From positions 3,472,001 through 3,536,000 of the forward strand of contig NZ_JAVIWL010000001.1 in the NCBI RefSeq assembly GCF_034314045.1: DNA of 64,000 nucleotides, read 5' to 3'. This document shows, in pieces, positions 36,939-50,515 of this stretch. The notes beneath the pieces were generated by a model. That model was not told where the DNA came from. It worked only from the letters and a program-made list of their open reading frames with translations, and did not search any database. The stretch comes from Glaciimonas sp. CA11.2 (lineage in GTDB: Bacteria > Pseudomonadota > Gammaproteobacteria > Burkholderiales > Burkholderiaceae_D). Position numbers and translations under genes: made by a program. Each line of letters begins with the position of its first letter. The first letter of the stretch is position 1.

Positions 36939-38333
36939 TTAGCTTTTTAATGGTTGAACTGCGGTTCGTACGCTAAATCCGATCGTCGTCATGCCGTCCG
37001 TGCAGGACGCAAATACGCTACCGCCATGCATTGTTGCCACCGCTCGGACTATCGCCAGACCCAGTCCGTAGCCATGCTGTTGGCCTTGATCGTGGCGTGC
37101 AGCATCTACGCGATAAAAGCGATCAAATAATCGGTTTAAGTGTGATTCTGGAATCGGTTCGCCCGGGTTCGAAACCGCAATTTGTATCACGTCGTTTTGC
37201 TGCGTGATCGTCACGATAATCTGTGCTTCGGCGCTCGAATGTTGAATCGCATTTTGTAGCAGATTGCTCATGGCGCGACGAAATAGCGCCGTTTCTATAG
37301 GCGCTTCTACGTTCACATCGCCAGCGATACACACCGTCATGTGAGAATCATCCAGAATGCATTCAAAGAACTCCACTGTTTTACTGACTTGAAGCGCGAT
37401 CGACGCCACAATCAGACCCGTAGCGTGCGTTCCCTGGTCTGCTCGTGCTAGAAATAGCATATCGTTGATGATCGACCGAACGCGTTCCAGATCCTCCAAA
37501 TTCGATTGCAATACGTCTTGGAACTCAGGTGCAGTGCGCTCTCGCGAGAGAGCAACCTGAGTAGCACCGATTAAATTTGCCAATGGTGTGCGTAGCTCGT
37601 GCGCAACATCCGCATTGAATCCTTCAAGTTGTGTGTACGCGTTTTCGATCCGGTCAAGCGCACCATTAAAGGTCGTCGCCAAATTCGATAGCTCGTCTGG
37701 TAATCGGGCGACTTGCAGCCGCTGAGAGAGCGCTTTTGGACTCAGTATCTGGGCTTCGTTGGAAAGTTGTTTCAATGGGCGCAAGCCAACTTGGGCGATC
37801 CAATAGCCGAATAACATGACAAGTACAACACCCGCCAGCGACAAACTGATCAACGCAATGACGAACGCACGCAAGGTATGAAAATATGGTTCTGAGTCTA
37901 TACCGACGATCAAACGGACAGGCGGTCGTTGCTCAAAAGCGTCAATGGTTTTGGTCATCGTTAGTAAGGGATATTCGCGCTTGCGAAGCTGCATGGTGCC
38001 CAAGCCATCACGATCCCGCTGCAAATCGTCTATTTCAGCCAACCCCCTACCGTACTGAAAGTGGGAGTCGTCGCTTAAAACCCAGAACCGTCTACTGCCG
38101 TCGGTCGGCGTTAGAGTATCCAGTTTTGCCTGAACACGTGGCCAGCGTTCTGCGCTGCCGTTATGTTCAATCATGTACTGCATGTCTTGGAATATCGTAT
38201 GCAATTCTTCTTGCTGATGTCGTTGAAGTTCGCTGTGGACGACGCTGTAAAGAGACGCGCCGATGAGTGAAAACGTCAACAAAGCAGCGGCGGCAAACAT
38301 CGCTACAAGACGGACTGTAATAGAGCGCTTCAT
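36939..38333 (-). CDS. Heavy-metal-type two-component sensor histidine kinase
   Basis: The 464-residue kinase has two membrane helices (about 10-30 and 155-177) around a periplasmic sensor part, a HAMP linker and the kinase core. The phospho-accepting His245 lies in ADVAHELRTPLANL. The N-box (SNLLQNAIQHS) and G-box (GYGLGLAIVRAVATMHGG) are complete. It resembles the CusS/CopS/IrlS group, whose members usually sense copper or other metals. Its ATG overlaps the regulator's stop by four bases. As the neighbouring pumps are of the multidrug HAE1 type and not CusA-like, the real signal may not be a metal. Confidence 0.9.
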   Translation of the reverse strand: MKRSITVRLVAMFAAAALLTFSLIGASLYSVVHSELQRHQQEELHTIFQDMQYMIEHNGSAERWPRVQAKLDTLTPTDGSRRFWVLSDDSHFQYGRGLAEIDDLQRDRDGLGTMQLRKREYPLLTMTKTIDAFEQRPPVRLIVGIDSEPYFHTLRAFVIALISLSLAGVVLVMLFGYWIAQVGLRPLKQLSNEAQILSPKALSQRLQVARLPDELSNLATTFNGALDRIENAYTQLEGFNADVAHELRTPLANLIGATQVALSRERTAPEFQDVLQSNLEDLERVRSIINDMLFLARADQGTHATGLIVASIALQVSKTVEFFECILDDSHMTVCIAGDVNVEAPIETALFRRAMSNLLQNAIQHSSAEAQIIVTITQQNDVIQIAVSNPGEPIPESHLNRLFDRFYRVDAARHDQGQQHGYGLGLAIVRAVATMHGGSVFASCTDGMTTIGFSVRTAVQPLKS

Positions 38334-39022
38334 TCGGACTTTTCATCCTTCCTCAGTTCCAACACGTAGCCCATTCCGCGAATGGTGTGGAGTAACTTTG
38401 GACTAAATGGTATATCCATTTTGGTTCGAAGCCGTTTGATAGCGACTTCCACGACATTGGTATTGCTGTCAAAATTCATATCCCAGACCAGTTCGGCGAT
38501 CGCCGTTTTGGATAAAATTTCACCTTGTCGGCGCGCGAGCACAACCAATAATGAAAATTCCTTGGCGGTCAGATCGATGCGGGTCGCACCGTCTCCGCGA
38601 TAAGCTTTACGGCTCAGTAGATCAATTTGCAGATCGCCGATACGTAGTTGGACAGGTTCCTGGGTTCTCCCACGTCGGGTTAAAGCTTGCAGTCTCGCCA
38701 ACAGTTCGAGAAATGAGAACGGCTTGATCAGATAATCGTCGGCGCCATCATGCAAACCTTTGATCCGGTCCTCAACGTGGTCTCGCGCTGTCAGCATGAT
38801 GACCGGCGTGTGCTTGACGGTGCGCAGTGCGCGCAATACAGAAAATCCATCAATTCCGGGCAACATCACATCCAGCACGATGACATCGTAATCGTGTTGC
38901 AATGCTAAGTGCTGGCCATCGACGCCGTTGTGCGCCAGGTCGACTGTACAACCTTGTTCCGTCAATCCTTTAAAAAGATAATCGGCAGTCTTTAGTTCAT
39001 CTTCGACTATGAGAATTTTCAT
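38330..39022 (-). CDS. OmpR-family response regulator (CusR/CopR-like)
   Basis: The 230-residue regulator has a receiver domain with phospho-accepting Asp51 (VIVLDVMLPGIDGF) and a winged-helix OmpR-type DNA-binding domain ending in LLHTIRGMGYVLE. It is close to heavy-metal regulators. ATG 39022 begins MKILIVEDE, the usual receiver start; 27 further in-frame codons upstream have no family match. It lies 156 bases after the RND permease on the same strand, so it may regulate that tripartite pump operon. This link is inferred from position. Confidence 0.92.
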   Translation of the reverse strand: MKILIVEDELKTADYLFKGLTEQGCTVDLAHNGVDGQHLALQHDYDVIVLDVMLPGIDGFSVLRALRTVKHTPVIMLTARDHVEDRIKGLHDGADDYLIKPFSFLELLARLQALTRRGRTQEPVQLRIGDLQIDLLSRKAYRGDGATRIDLTAKEFSLLVVLARRQGEILSKTAIAELVWDMNFDSNTNVVEVAIKRLRTKMDIPFSPKLLHTIRGMGYVLELRKDEKSE

Positions 39023-39178
39023 ACTTGGATCAGTCTCCGGTACTTCACTTATATTGTATCGGTAACGCTCACGGTACTTTTGGCGTATCTTAGATTCATC
39101 CAAAGTTACCGTGCTTGAAGCTCATTTAACAATAATTCGACAACACTTCTAGACCGATTAAAAAGCAACTCCCTATTG

Positions 39179-42100
39179 TTACTCAAGTACCGGCGAAGCG
39201 TTCTTTGCTGCTGCCTTACGTTCTTTGCGCTCTTTCTTACGACGTTCGTACCAGAAGTGAGTGCGATCCAGATACAGGTAAATGACCGGCGTGGTAAATA
39301 GCGTTAAGATTTGCGACAAAATCAAACCGCCCACCATTGCATAACCCAATGGACGACGCAATTCCGACCCTGCGCCGTGGCCTAGCATCAATGGCAATCC
39401 ACTCAATAGTGCGCACATCGTCGTCATCATGATGGGACGGAAGCGTAGCAAGCAGGCCTGGAAAATAGCATCTTCCGGCGACATTCCTTTTTCGCGTTCG
39501 GCCGTGAGCGCAAAGTCCACCATCATGATGCCATTTTTTTTCACAATCCCGATCAATAATATGATCCCGATTAATGCAATCACACTGAGATCATAACCGC
39601 CTAACATCAAAATCAACAGAGCGCCGACTCCCGCCGAGGGCAGTGTAGACAGAATCGTCAGCGGATGGATGTAACTTTCATACAGCAAGCCGAGCACAAT
39701 ATACACGGCAACCAACGCTGCGGCGATCAAGTACGGTTGTGACGAAAGGGAATCGCCGAATGCTTTTGCCGCGCCCTGAAAGGCACCGCTTAATGTGTGC
39801 GGAACGCCCATTTCTTCTTGCGCTTTTTGAATTGCAGTAACGGCGTCGCCAAGCGCTACGCCCGGAGCCAGATTGAACGAAATCGTCACAGCCGGAAACT
39901 GACTTTGATGGCTAATCGATAGATAGCCGGTCTTGGTTGTGTCGACCTTAATAAAAGTTGATAACGGAATCTGTTGTCCGGTCAACGGCGAGGTCATGTA
40001 CAACTTGTCAAATAATGCAGGATCGGTCTGCAATTTTGGCGTTACTTCGAGTATCACGTGATAACTGTTTACCTGCGTAAAATATTGCGCGACCTGACGC
40101 TGTCCAATGGCGTCATAAATAGTGGAATCAATCAACGCAGGGGAAATGCCAAAACTTGATGCACGTGCGCGATCAATGGTCAGGGTCGCCGTTGCTGCCG
40201 CATTTTGCTGATCGGAGGCGACATCGGTCAATGCCGGTAATTGACGGAAGCGCGCTAATAATTTTGGTGCCCACACATCAAGTTCTGATAAGGAGGAGTC
40301 GGTAATCGTATATTGATATTGGGTGCGGGATAAACGTCCTCCGACGTTAATATCCTGGCCGGCCTGCAAGAACAGATTGACGCCCTGAACTTTAGCAAGC
40401 TGCGGACGCAATCGTGTAATCACCTCGTCAGCAGTCGAAGTACGGCCTTCGTCTTTTGGCTTCAGGCTAATAAAGAAATTGCCAGTATTGAACGTTGTCT
40501 GCCCTCCGCTCATACCGAAACCGGTCACATCCGGATCCTCGCGAATAACGTCGGCAAGCTTCAACATTCTGCCATTCATCGATGCAAACGATGCATCCTG
40601 TGCGGACTCCGCAAAGCCGAAAATAAAGCCGGTATCTTGTTGCGGGAAAAACCCTTTAGGAATAATCACGAACAACACCACTGTAGCGACTAAAGTACAA
40701 ATAAATACGCACAGAGTAATGAACTGATGGCGCATGACAACATGCAGACCGCGTTTATAGCCATCCAGCATCGCATCGAATCCGCGCTCAAATAATAGCG
40801 CCAGGCGACCGTGTTTTTCGTCATGATGATTGCGCAAAAAGCGTGAACAAAGCATTGGTGTTAACGTCAGTGAAATAATCACCGATATCACGATGGTCAA
40901 GGTCACAGTGATTGCAAATTCGCGGAACAAACGTCCAACAATGCCGCCCATCAGGAGCAGTGGAATAAACACTGCTATTAATGAAACCGAAATAGAAATA
41001 ATCGTAAAACCGATTTCACCCGCGCCTTTATACGCTGCTTCCATCGGTGACATGCCTTCTTCCACGTAACGATAAATATTCTCCAACATCACAATCGCAT
41101 CATCGACTACAAATCCCACCGCAATGGTGAGCGCCATTAGCGACAGATTGTCGAGACTAAAGCCGATCAGATACATAACCGCTGCTGTGCCCATTAATGC
41201 CAATGGCACGGTGACACTGGGAATTAATGTTGCTGGGATATTGCGCAGGAACATAAAGATAACCATCACCACCAACGCAATTGTCAGCATCAGCGTGAGT
41301 TCTACATCCAGCACGGATGCGCGGATTGTTTGCGTGCGATCTATCAGCGTGTTGACGCGCACCGAGGGTGGGATTGCTGCCTGCAAGCGTGGCAACGCGG
41401 CCTTGATCCGGTCGACTGTTTCGATCACGTTGGCGCCCGGTTGTTTGGTAATCGCCAGCACGATCGAGCGTCCATTGATCACTGTGCTGTCGGCTGGTGC
41501 GGCTTTACCTGCATAGGCCCAACCGGCAACTTTCATGTTTTCAGGCGCATCAATTGCAATACCGATGTCACTGACACGTATCGGCGCCCCGTTTTTGTAC
41601 GCCAGCACCATGTCATTCCACGGTTTGGCTTTAAGTAATTGGTCGTTGGTATAGACGGTAAAGCTTTGCTTGTCGCCATCAATCGTACCTTTTGGCTGAT
41701 TGACGGTCGTACTGGCTATAACGCCACGAATATCTTCAAGGTTCATGCCCAGCGCTGACATTTTGGTCGGGTCAACTTGAATCCGAATCGCAGGCTTTTG
41801 TGCGCCACCGATATTCACTAATCCAACGCCGGTAATCTGCGAAATTTGTTGCGCCAAAATATTATCGGCGTAATCGTTGACTTCAATTAATGGCAGAGTC
41901 GACGATTGCACAGCCATGACCAGAATCGGTGAATCGGCCGGATTAATTTTGCGGAAGGTAGGCGGGTTCGGTAAGTTAGCCGGTAGTTGACCGCTGGATG
42001 CATTAATAGCAGCCTGCACGTCAAGTGCGGCCGCATCAATATTCCGGTTTAAATCAAACTGCAGCGTAATTTGAGATGATCCAAGCGCACTGGCTGAGGT

Positions 42101-42340
42101 CATTTGCGATAAACCGGCAATCAATGAAAACTGACGCTCCAATGGTTGGGCAACGTTGGATGCCATGGTTTCAGGGCTAGCGCCCGGCAGATTCGCAGAT
42201 ACCTGAATCGTTGGAAAATCAACCTGCGGCAACGGGGCGACCGGCAACAACGGCCAGACCGCAACGCCTACCAGCATAATAGCAATCGCTAAGAGCGTCG
42301 TCCCAATAGGACGCTTTATAAAGGCTGCCGAGATGCTCAA
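39179..42340 (-). CDS. RND multidrug efflux permease (MdtB/MuxB-like)
   Basis: A 1053-residue HAE1-type RND permease, the proton-driven inner-membrane pump of a tripartite exporter. It starts with SISAAFIKRPIGTTLLAIAI. The proton-relay Asp pair is in GFVVDDAIVMLENIYRYVEEGM. Both RND halves are complete, and the C-terminal tail is basic. The start overlaps the adaptor's stop by four bases. It resembles MdtB/MdtC or MuxB/MuxC subunits more than AcrB. Those pumps use two different permeases, whereas only one is present in this operon; the other permease in the window (33212-36313) is about 3 kb away. Confidence 0.93.
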   Translation of the reverse strand: MSISAAFIKRPIGTTLLAIAIMLVGVAVWPLLPVAPLPQVDFPTIQVSANLPGASPETMASNVAQPLERQFSLIAGLSQMTSASALGSSQITLQFDLNRNIDAAALDVQAAINASSGQLPANLPNPPTFRKINPADSPILVMAVQSSTLPLIEVNDYADNILAQQISQITGVGLVNIGGAQKPAIRIQVDPTKMSALGMNLEDIRGVIASTTVNQPKGTIDGDKQSFTVYTNDQLLKAKPWNDMVLAYKNGAPIRVSDIGIAIDAPENMKVAGWAYAGKAAPADSTVINGRSIVLAITKQPGANVIETVDRIKAALPRLQAAIPPSVRVNTLIDRTQTIRASVLDVELTLMLTIALVVMVIFMFLRNIPATLIPSVTVPLALMGTAAVMYLIGFSLDNLSLMALTIAVGFVVDDAIVMLENIYRYVEEGMSPMEAAYKGAGEIGFTIISISVSLIAVFIPLLLMGGIVGRLFREFAITVTLTIVISVIISLTLTPMLCSRFLRNHHDEKHGRLALLFERGFDAMLDGYKRGLHVVMRHQFITLCVFICTLVATVVLFVIIPKGFFPQQDTGFIFGFAESAQDASFASMNGRMLKLADVIREDPDVTGFGMSGGQTTFNTGNFFISLKPKDEGRTSTADEVITRLRPQLAKVQGVNLFLQAGQDINVGGRLSRTQYQYTITDSSLSELDVWAPKLLARFRQLPALTDVASDQQNAAATATLTIDRARASSFGISPALIDSTIYDAIGQRQVAQYFTQVNSYHVILEVTPKLQTDPALFDKLYMTSPLTGQQIPLSTFIKVDTTKTGYLSISHQSQFPAVTISFNLAPGVALGDAVTAIQKAQEEMGVPHTLSGAFQGAAKAFGDSLSSQPYLIAAALVAVYIVLGLLYESYIHPLTILSTLPSAGVGALLILMLGGYDLSVIALIGIILLIGIVKKNGIMMVDFALTAEREKGMSPEDAIFQACLLRFRPIMMTTMCALLSGLPLMLGHGAGSELRRPLGYAMVGGLILSQILTLFTTPVIYLYLDRTHFWYERRKKERKERKAAAKNASPVLE

Positions 42341-43503
42341 TTAGTCGCTCCTTTTGCTGGTGCGACCGGCGTATTGGTTTCAATAATCTTGACGCCAGGT
42401 TTGAGCTTATATTGGCCGTCAATGACCACCTTTTCGCCATTTGTCAGGCCGGTATCGATAACCGCTACACCTTCCTGTATTTGTGCGACATGCACCGACT
42501 GTGCTTTGACGCTAGTGTCGGGATTCACGACATAGACGTAAGTACCATCCTGACCGCGTTGAACTGCCGCGGCCGGTAACGTTAACGCCTGCGGGATGTC
42601 AGTCAGGTAGAGACGGACGTTGACATATTGTCCCGGCCATAACACATGAGTCGGATTCTCAAACGTTGCCTTAAGCTGCACTGTCCCTGAAGTGGTATCA
42701 ATCTGGTTGTTAAGCAAAGTCAGGCGACCTGTGGCTAGTGCCTGATTACTCTGCCGATCATAGGCAGCGACTTTCAGCGGCAATTGATTTCCGTGAAGGG
42801 CCTTATTAATTGCTTGAAAGTTTTCTTCGGGCAATGTAAATAAAGTGGTGATTGGATCGATTTGGTTGATGACGACCAGACCATTGGTGTCCGTGGCGTG
42901 CACAACATTGCCTGCATCGACTAATCGCGCCCCGACGCGACCACTGATTGGCGCGCTGATAGTGGTGTAGCTCAGTTGCACCTTGGCATAACTGATCTGC
43001 GCATCGTCGGTTTGTATTGAAGCTTCGAGCTGCGTCACTAACGCTTTTTGCGTGTCGAGTGTTTGTTGGGTGGCAGCATCTTGCTGACGTAGCACGGTGT
43101 AACGTTGCAAATCCAGTTTGGCATTGCTGCTTAACGACTGGTCTTTCGCTTTTTGTGCTTGCGCTTGTTCCAGTTGTGCTTGCAATGCACGTGAATCGAT
43201 TTGTGCTAACAATTGTCCTGCCCTCACATCCTGGCCTTCAATGAAAGCAACTTTCTGCAGTTGACCATCAATCCTGGTTCTGACGACGACCGTTGCATTG
43301 GCAGTGACGGTGCCAACACCGCTCAGATAAATTGGCATGTCTCGCTGTGTGACCAGCGCGGTTGTTGCTTCGACCGGTGGGATCTGATTAGCGACAGGAG
43401 CAACAACTTTGTGCTTTACCTTCCAGATACCGACAGCAATCAAAATCAAAAGAACAGCGCCAATGATATGTGTTGAGCGGCGGCGGAAAAATGGTGTGGA
43501 CAT
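42337..43503 (-). CDS. RND efflux periplasmic adaptor (MdtA-like)
   Basis: The 388-residue membrane fusion protein has an N-terminal membrane segment (about 12-29) and the two lipoyl halves around a helical hairpin (RTRIDGQLQKVAFIEGQDV and TTISAPISGRVGARLVDAG). The beta-barrel and membrane-proximal parts follow. The tail contains KLKPGVKI, typical of MdtA-like adaptors. ATG 43503 (MSTPFFRRR) is chosen because the membrane segment follows directly; the longer frame would overlap the upstream gene by 62 bases. It is the middle gene of a three-gene pump operon. Confidence 0.92.
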   Translation of the reverse strand: MSTPFFRRRSTHIIGAVLLILIAVGIWKVKHKVVAPVANQIPPVEATTALVTQRDMPIYLSGVGTVTANATVVVRTRIDGQLQKVAFIEGQDVRAGQLLAQIDSRALQAQLEQAQAQKAKDQSLSSNAKLDLQRYTVLRQQDAATQQTLDTQKALVTQLEASIQTDDAQISYAKVQLSYTTISAPISGRVGARLVDAGNVVHATDTNGLVVINQIDPITTLFTLPEENFQAINKALHGNQLPLKVAAYDRQSNQALATGRLTLLNNQIDTTSGTVQLKATFENPTHVLWPGQYVNVRLYLTDIPQALTLPAAAVQRGQDGTYVYVVNPDTSVKAQSVHVAQIQEGVAVIDTGLTNGEKVVIDGQYKLKPGVKIIETNTPVAPAKGATN

Positions 43504-43519
43504 GTGGTTACTCACGAAA

Positions 43520-45118
43520 TTAATTGGTTTTATTAGTTTGGATAACGGGTTTGTTCTGAGTGTTTTGTGCGGTAGGGCCAATAGCAGGGCTATTTAGCGC
43601 ATCCTTGTTCATGGCGTCTTTGCTTAAAGCGCGCACATCCCAACCGCCGCCGATGGCCTTGATCAAACCGACACTGGCTACCAATTGGCGTCCGCGTATT
43701 TGCACGGCGGTGCGAGCGTTAGTCAACGCTATTGTTTGTGCGGTGGCAACACTTAAGTAGGTCGTAGTACCAGCCTGGTATTGGCTCAGCGCTAACCGTT
43801 CAGACAGTTGCGAGGCAGCGACGGCCTGATCTTGCACGGTGCCCTCCTGATCCAGTACATGCAGCGTCGTCAGATTATCTTCGACGTCCTGAAAGCCGCC
43901 CAAGACCGTTTGTTTGTATTGTGCAACTGCACTGTCATAAGATGCGATGGCCTGATCACTATGCGCGCGCCGTAATCCGCCATCGAAAAGTGTTTGCGCC
44001 AGCGCACTACCAAGCGACCATACGCGGCCTGGCGTATCAAACCAGGTCGCCAGGCTGCCAGCAGTAAAAGCGCCGCTGGCATTCAGCATCAGGACAGGGA
44101 AATAGGCTGCCTTGGCAACGCCTATATTGGCATTGGCAAGCGCAGCGCGGCGTTCGGCGGCGGCAATATCCGGCCGTCGCTCCAGAAGATCAGAGGGCAG
44201 GCCGGGCGGGACGATGGGCAAATGCGCGACTAAAGGTGACAGTGAGGCGGACGGTATGGCGGGAAGCGAAAAGGCTGCCGGTGATTTACCGGTCAAAATG
44301 GCTATTGCGTGTTCCAATTGGCCACGCTGTGCGTTTAGATCGATAGCCTGCGCTTGGGCTGTTTTTAATTGTGCTTCGGCCTGCGCAACGTCAGAGCGTA
44401 AGGCGACACCTGCGTTGTACTGACTTTGAGTCAGTTTAAGCGAGCGCGTATAAGCCGCATCGGTGCGGGCATATAAATCTTTAAGTTGATCGGTTATCCG
44501 CAGTTGCAGATAATCTTGTGCCAATGTGGCCTGAATACTCAACCGTGCTGCAGCAAGATCGGCTGCACTTGCTTGCGTACCAGCTTCGCCTGATTCCACC
44601 GCGCGTCGCACGCCACCCCAGATGTCCGGCTCCCAACTGGCGTTGATAGAGGCATTGTAGCTATTGCCCTGTGAGGCCACGCCACTGCTGATGGTTCGCG
44701 CACGACCCGCTCCAATGCCGACGCCTGCGGTTGGCCAAAAACCTGAGCGAGCGACATCAGCGGTGGCACGTGCCAGACGATATTGGGCTTCCGCCTGACG
44801 GATATTTTGATTGGCACGATTGGCTTCAATGATGAGCGCATTGAGCGTGCTATCGCCATACATTTCCCACCATTGCTGGTTGGCATCGATTTGTTGCGGG
44901 GTTGCCGTTTTCCAGGCGGTATCTTCTTTAAAAGCGCTTGGAGTATCGATTTGCGGCCGTATGTAATTCGGCCCGACTGCGCAGCCACCCAATAGTGTAA
45001 TCGTCAGTAATGTGACTGCGGTGACTGCGGCCGCCCTAACAGATACTTTTACGGCAGAAGGGCGGGTCAGATGGGCGTGTTGACAGGGATAAAATGTGGT
45101 CGAGGTCATGGCCTGCAT
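43520..45118 (-). CDS. RND efflux outer-membrane lipoprotein (NodT/OprM family)
   Basis: This outer-membrane channel of the TolC/OprM type completes the tripartite pump. A lipoprotein signal ends in LLGGC, with Cys46 as the lipidated residue if translation starts at ATG 45118 (ATG 45109 is an alternative). The mature part begins AVGPNYIRP, typical of the NodT group, and has two repeats of the outer-membrane efflux domain. The C-terminus is a hydrophilic tail rich in Asn, Lys and Thr. It is the first gene of the operon and is followed after 16 bases by the adaptor. Confidence 0.93.
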   Translation of the reverse strand: MQAMTSTTFYPCQHAHLTRPSAVKVSVRAAAVTAVTLLTITLLGGCAVGPNYIRPQIDTPSAFKEDTAWKTATPQQIDANQQWWEMYGDSTLNALIIEANRANQNIRQAEAQYRLARATADVARSGFWPTAGVGIGAGRARTISSGVASQGNSYNASINASWEPDIWGGVRRAVESGEAGTQASAADLAAARLSIQATLAQDYLQLRITDQLKDLYARTDAAYTRSLKLTQSQYNAGVALRSDVAQAEAQLKTAQAQAIDLNAQRGQLEHAIAILTGKSPAAFSLPAIPSASLSPLVAHLPIVPPGLPSDLLERRPDIAAAERRAALANANIGVAKAAYFPVLMLNASGAFTAGSLATWFDTPGRVWSLGSALAQTLFDGGLRRAHSDQAIASYDSAVAQYKQTVLGGFQDVEDNLTTLHVLDQEGTVQDQAVAASQLSERLALSQYQAGTTTYLSVATAQTIALTNARTAVQIRGRQLVASVGLIKAIGGGWDVRALSKDAMNKDALNSPAIGPTAQNTQNKPVIQTNKTN

Positions 45119-45327
45119 TGAGCGGTTGGGCTATCGGACGGAATGCCCGTCCGTCAATGCAAGTAGCTGCCGGACTGGCATGTTTACCACCGTACTTTAA
45201 GCGCCGCCAAGGGACGACAGGCTGTCATGAATATGACAAATTTGTCAGTTTCAGATAAAAAATTCTATAGGGCAATAAATACTACTTAGTCAGCGGCTAC
45301 GCGTAGTTGCAAGCACACAATACGCGG

Positions 45328-46800
45328 TTACATTTTGGTGTTATTTTCTCTTCCGTGTCGAATACGCAAAGCGCTAATAATTGTCGCGAGCAACGTGGCT
45401 GAAGCGGCAATCCAAAGCGACAAATGGACCGCACTGGCATCGATCAACGCAGAGTTAATCGGAGAAGTAATATTCACTGAGGAATCAGGTGATGCACTTA
45501 GCGTGCTAGCCAGATGACTGCTTGCCGCCGTTAAAGCGATGGCGACCATCGCTGCACCCAGCGATTGACCGAACGTGCGGGCGATTGCCAACACGCCGGA
45601 AGCTGTACCGCTGCGCGAACGCGGTGCATTGGTCATCATTTCGCGGTTGTTCGGGCTTTGAAAAAATCCAAATCCTAGGCCACAAATAAAGGCGCGCCAC
45701 AAAATATCCATCACCGATGGATGCGGGCCAAGACAGGCCAGTAACACCAGGCCGATTGTGTATACAGCCAGACCGCAAGTGGACAGTAATGCCGCCGGGT
45801 AGCGATCAGCGAGCCGTCCGGCGATGGGCGCAGTAATCACGATTGCCACGGGCCACGGTGTAAATAGGGCTGCCGACATTAGTGGACTGAAACTATATGC
45901 GCCCTGAAATAAAAATGGTAGCGCAATAAACGCAATGCCTTGACCGACGAATGAGCACAGTGACGTGGCCACGGCCATCGAAAACCGAATCGAAGAAAAA
46001 ATATCGAGTGGTAATAAAGGCGCGGGTGCACGTTTTTGTCGGAAAATAAAAAGCACTACGGCGATAAGGGCAACAATGGCAAGTACCAGTTCGTTGAACA
46101 AGCTATCGTGTCGGGACAATCCGTCCACTGCAAGTACGATGGCGGCTAACGCTAGCGCCGAGAGAACCGCACCGGCGACGTCAAATTTACCGCCGCGACC
46201 ACGGTCAGATGGCAGCACGCGTCGCGCTAATGTCAGCGTAAGGATGCCGATCGGAACATTGACCGCAAATAGCCAGGGCCAACTCAATACCGATAGCATC
46301 GCGCCGCCAATAGCCGGACCCGCGGCTAAGGAGGACGCGACCACCATGGCATTGATACCAAGTGCCGATCCAAGTAGACGTGTAGGAAAAATATTACGAT
46401 AAAGCGCTGGACCGATACTCATGGCCGCAGCCGCACCTATTCCCTGGATAAAGCGCAATATATTGAGCGTCGTTAACGACTCAGATAAAGCGCAACCGAG
46501 CGAACTAAGCGTAAACAGGAAAATGCCGCCCATATACAAACGGCGAAAACCAATCACGTCGCCGAGCGAAGCAAAGGCCACCATCGTCATCGCACCAGCC
46601 AGAATATAGGCGTTCGCAATCCAGACAGCCGCCGACGGGACGACGTGTAAATCACGCGCAATGATCGGAAGTGCAACGTTGACAATAGAGCCGTCCAGGA
46701 CCGTCATTCCGGTACCCAAAATCATGACAATAATGGCGACGCGTCTCTGCGCGCCAGAAATTCCATCATCACCTTCTACATCGCTAAAAAGTCTGCTCAT
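45328..46800 (-). CDS. MFS drug exporter, DHA2 (EmrB/QacA) family
   Basis: A 490-residue transporter with about 14 hydrophobic segments, as in the DHA2 family of proton-coupled drug exporters. The family start VMILGTGMTVLDGSIVNVAL is at about 26-45, with LGDVIGFRRLY as motif A and a Gly/Pro-rich motif C (SSLAAGPAIGGAM). No adaptor or regulator gene is next to it, so it probably acts alone in the inner membrane. Substrates are unknown. It extends the efflux island that begins at 31919. Confidence 0.9.
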   Translation of the reverse strand: MSRLFSDVEGDDGISGAQRRVAIIVMILGTGMTVLDGSIVNVALPIIARDLHVVPSAAVWIANAYILAGAMTMVAFASLGDVIGFRRLYMGGIFLFTLSSLGCALSESLTTLNILRFIQGIGAAAAMSIGPALYRNIFPTRLLGSALGINAMVVASSLAAGPAIGGAMLSVLSWPWLFAVNVPIGILTLTLARRVLPSDRGRGGKFDVAGAVLSALALAAIVLAVDGLSRHDSLFNELVLAIVALIAVVLFIFRQKRAPAPLLPLDIFSSIRFSMAVATSLCSFVGQGIAFIALPFLFQGAYSFSPLMSAALFTPWPVAIVITAPIAGRLADRYPAALLSTCGLAVYTIGLVLLACLGPHPSVMDILWRAFICGLGFGFFQSPNNREMMTNAPRSRSGTASGVLAIARTFGQSLGAAMVAIALTAASSHLASTLSASPDSSVNITSPINSALIDASAVHLSLWIAASATLLATIISALRIRHGRENNTKM

Positions 46801-48798
<1,998 letters not shown>

Positions 48799-48831
48799 AG
48801 CATGACTATGATCCATTTAGCTTAAAATTTA

Positions 48832-48872
48832 GATATGCGTCATCATCTTGGAATGATGGCGTATCACTTTTG
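48832..48872 (+). terminator. Stem-loop after pyrG
   Basis: GATATGCGTCATCAT (48832-48846) pairs with ATGATGGCGTATC (48853-48865), using two G-U pairs, around a six-base loop. ACTTTTGTT follows. It probably ends the pyrG transcript. Confidence 0.65.
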
Positions 48873-50428
<1,556 letters not shown>

Positions 50429-50451
50429 AAGTATTGCGAATTGCCTTATGT

Positions 50452-50491
50452 AAATCCGGCCAGCGAGTTAATTTAATCGCTGGCCGGATTT
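50452..50491. repeat. 15-bp perfect inverted repeat between eno and ftsB
   Basis: AAATCCGGCCAGCGA (50452-50466) is complementary to TCGCTGGCCGGATTT (50477-50491) around a ten-base AT-rich loop. No T-run follows, so it is not a standard terminator. It ends 24 bases before the ftsB start codon and may limit read-through or protect the eno mRNA 3' end. Confidence 0.75.
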
Positions 50492-50515
50492 GCATAAATT
50501 GAATATGGATTGTTA

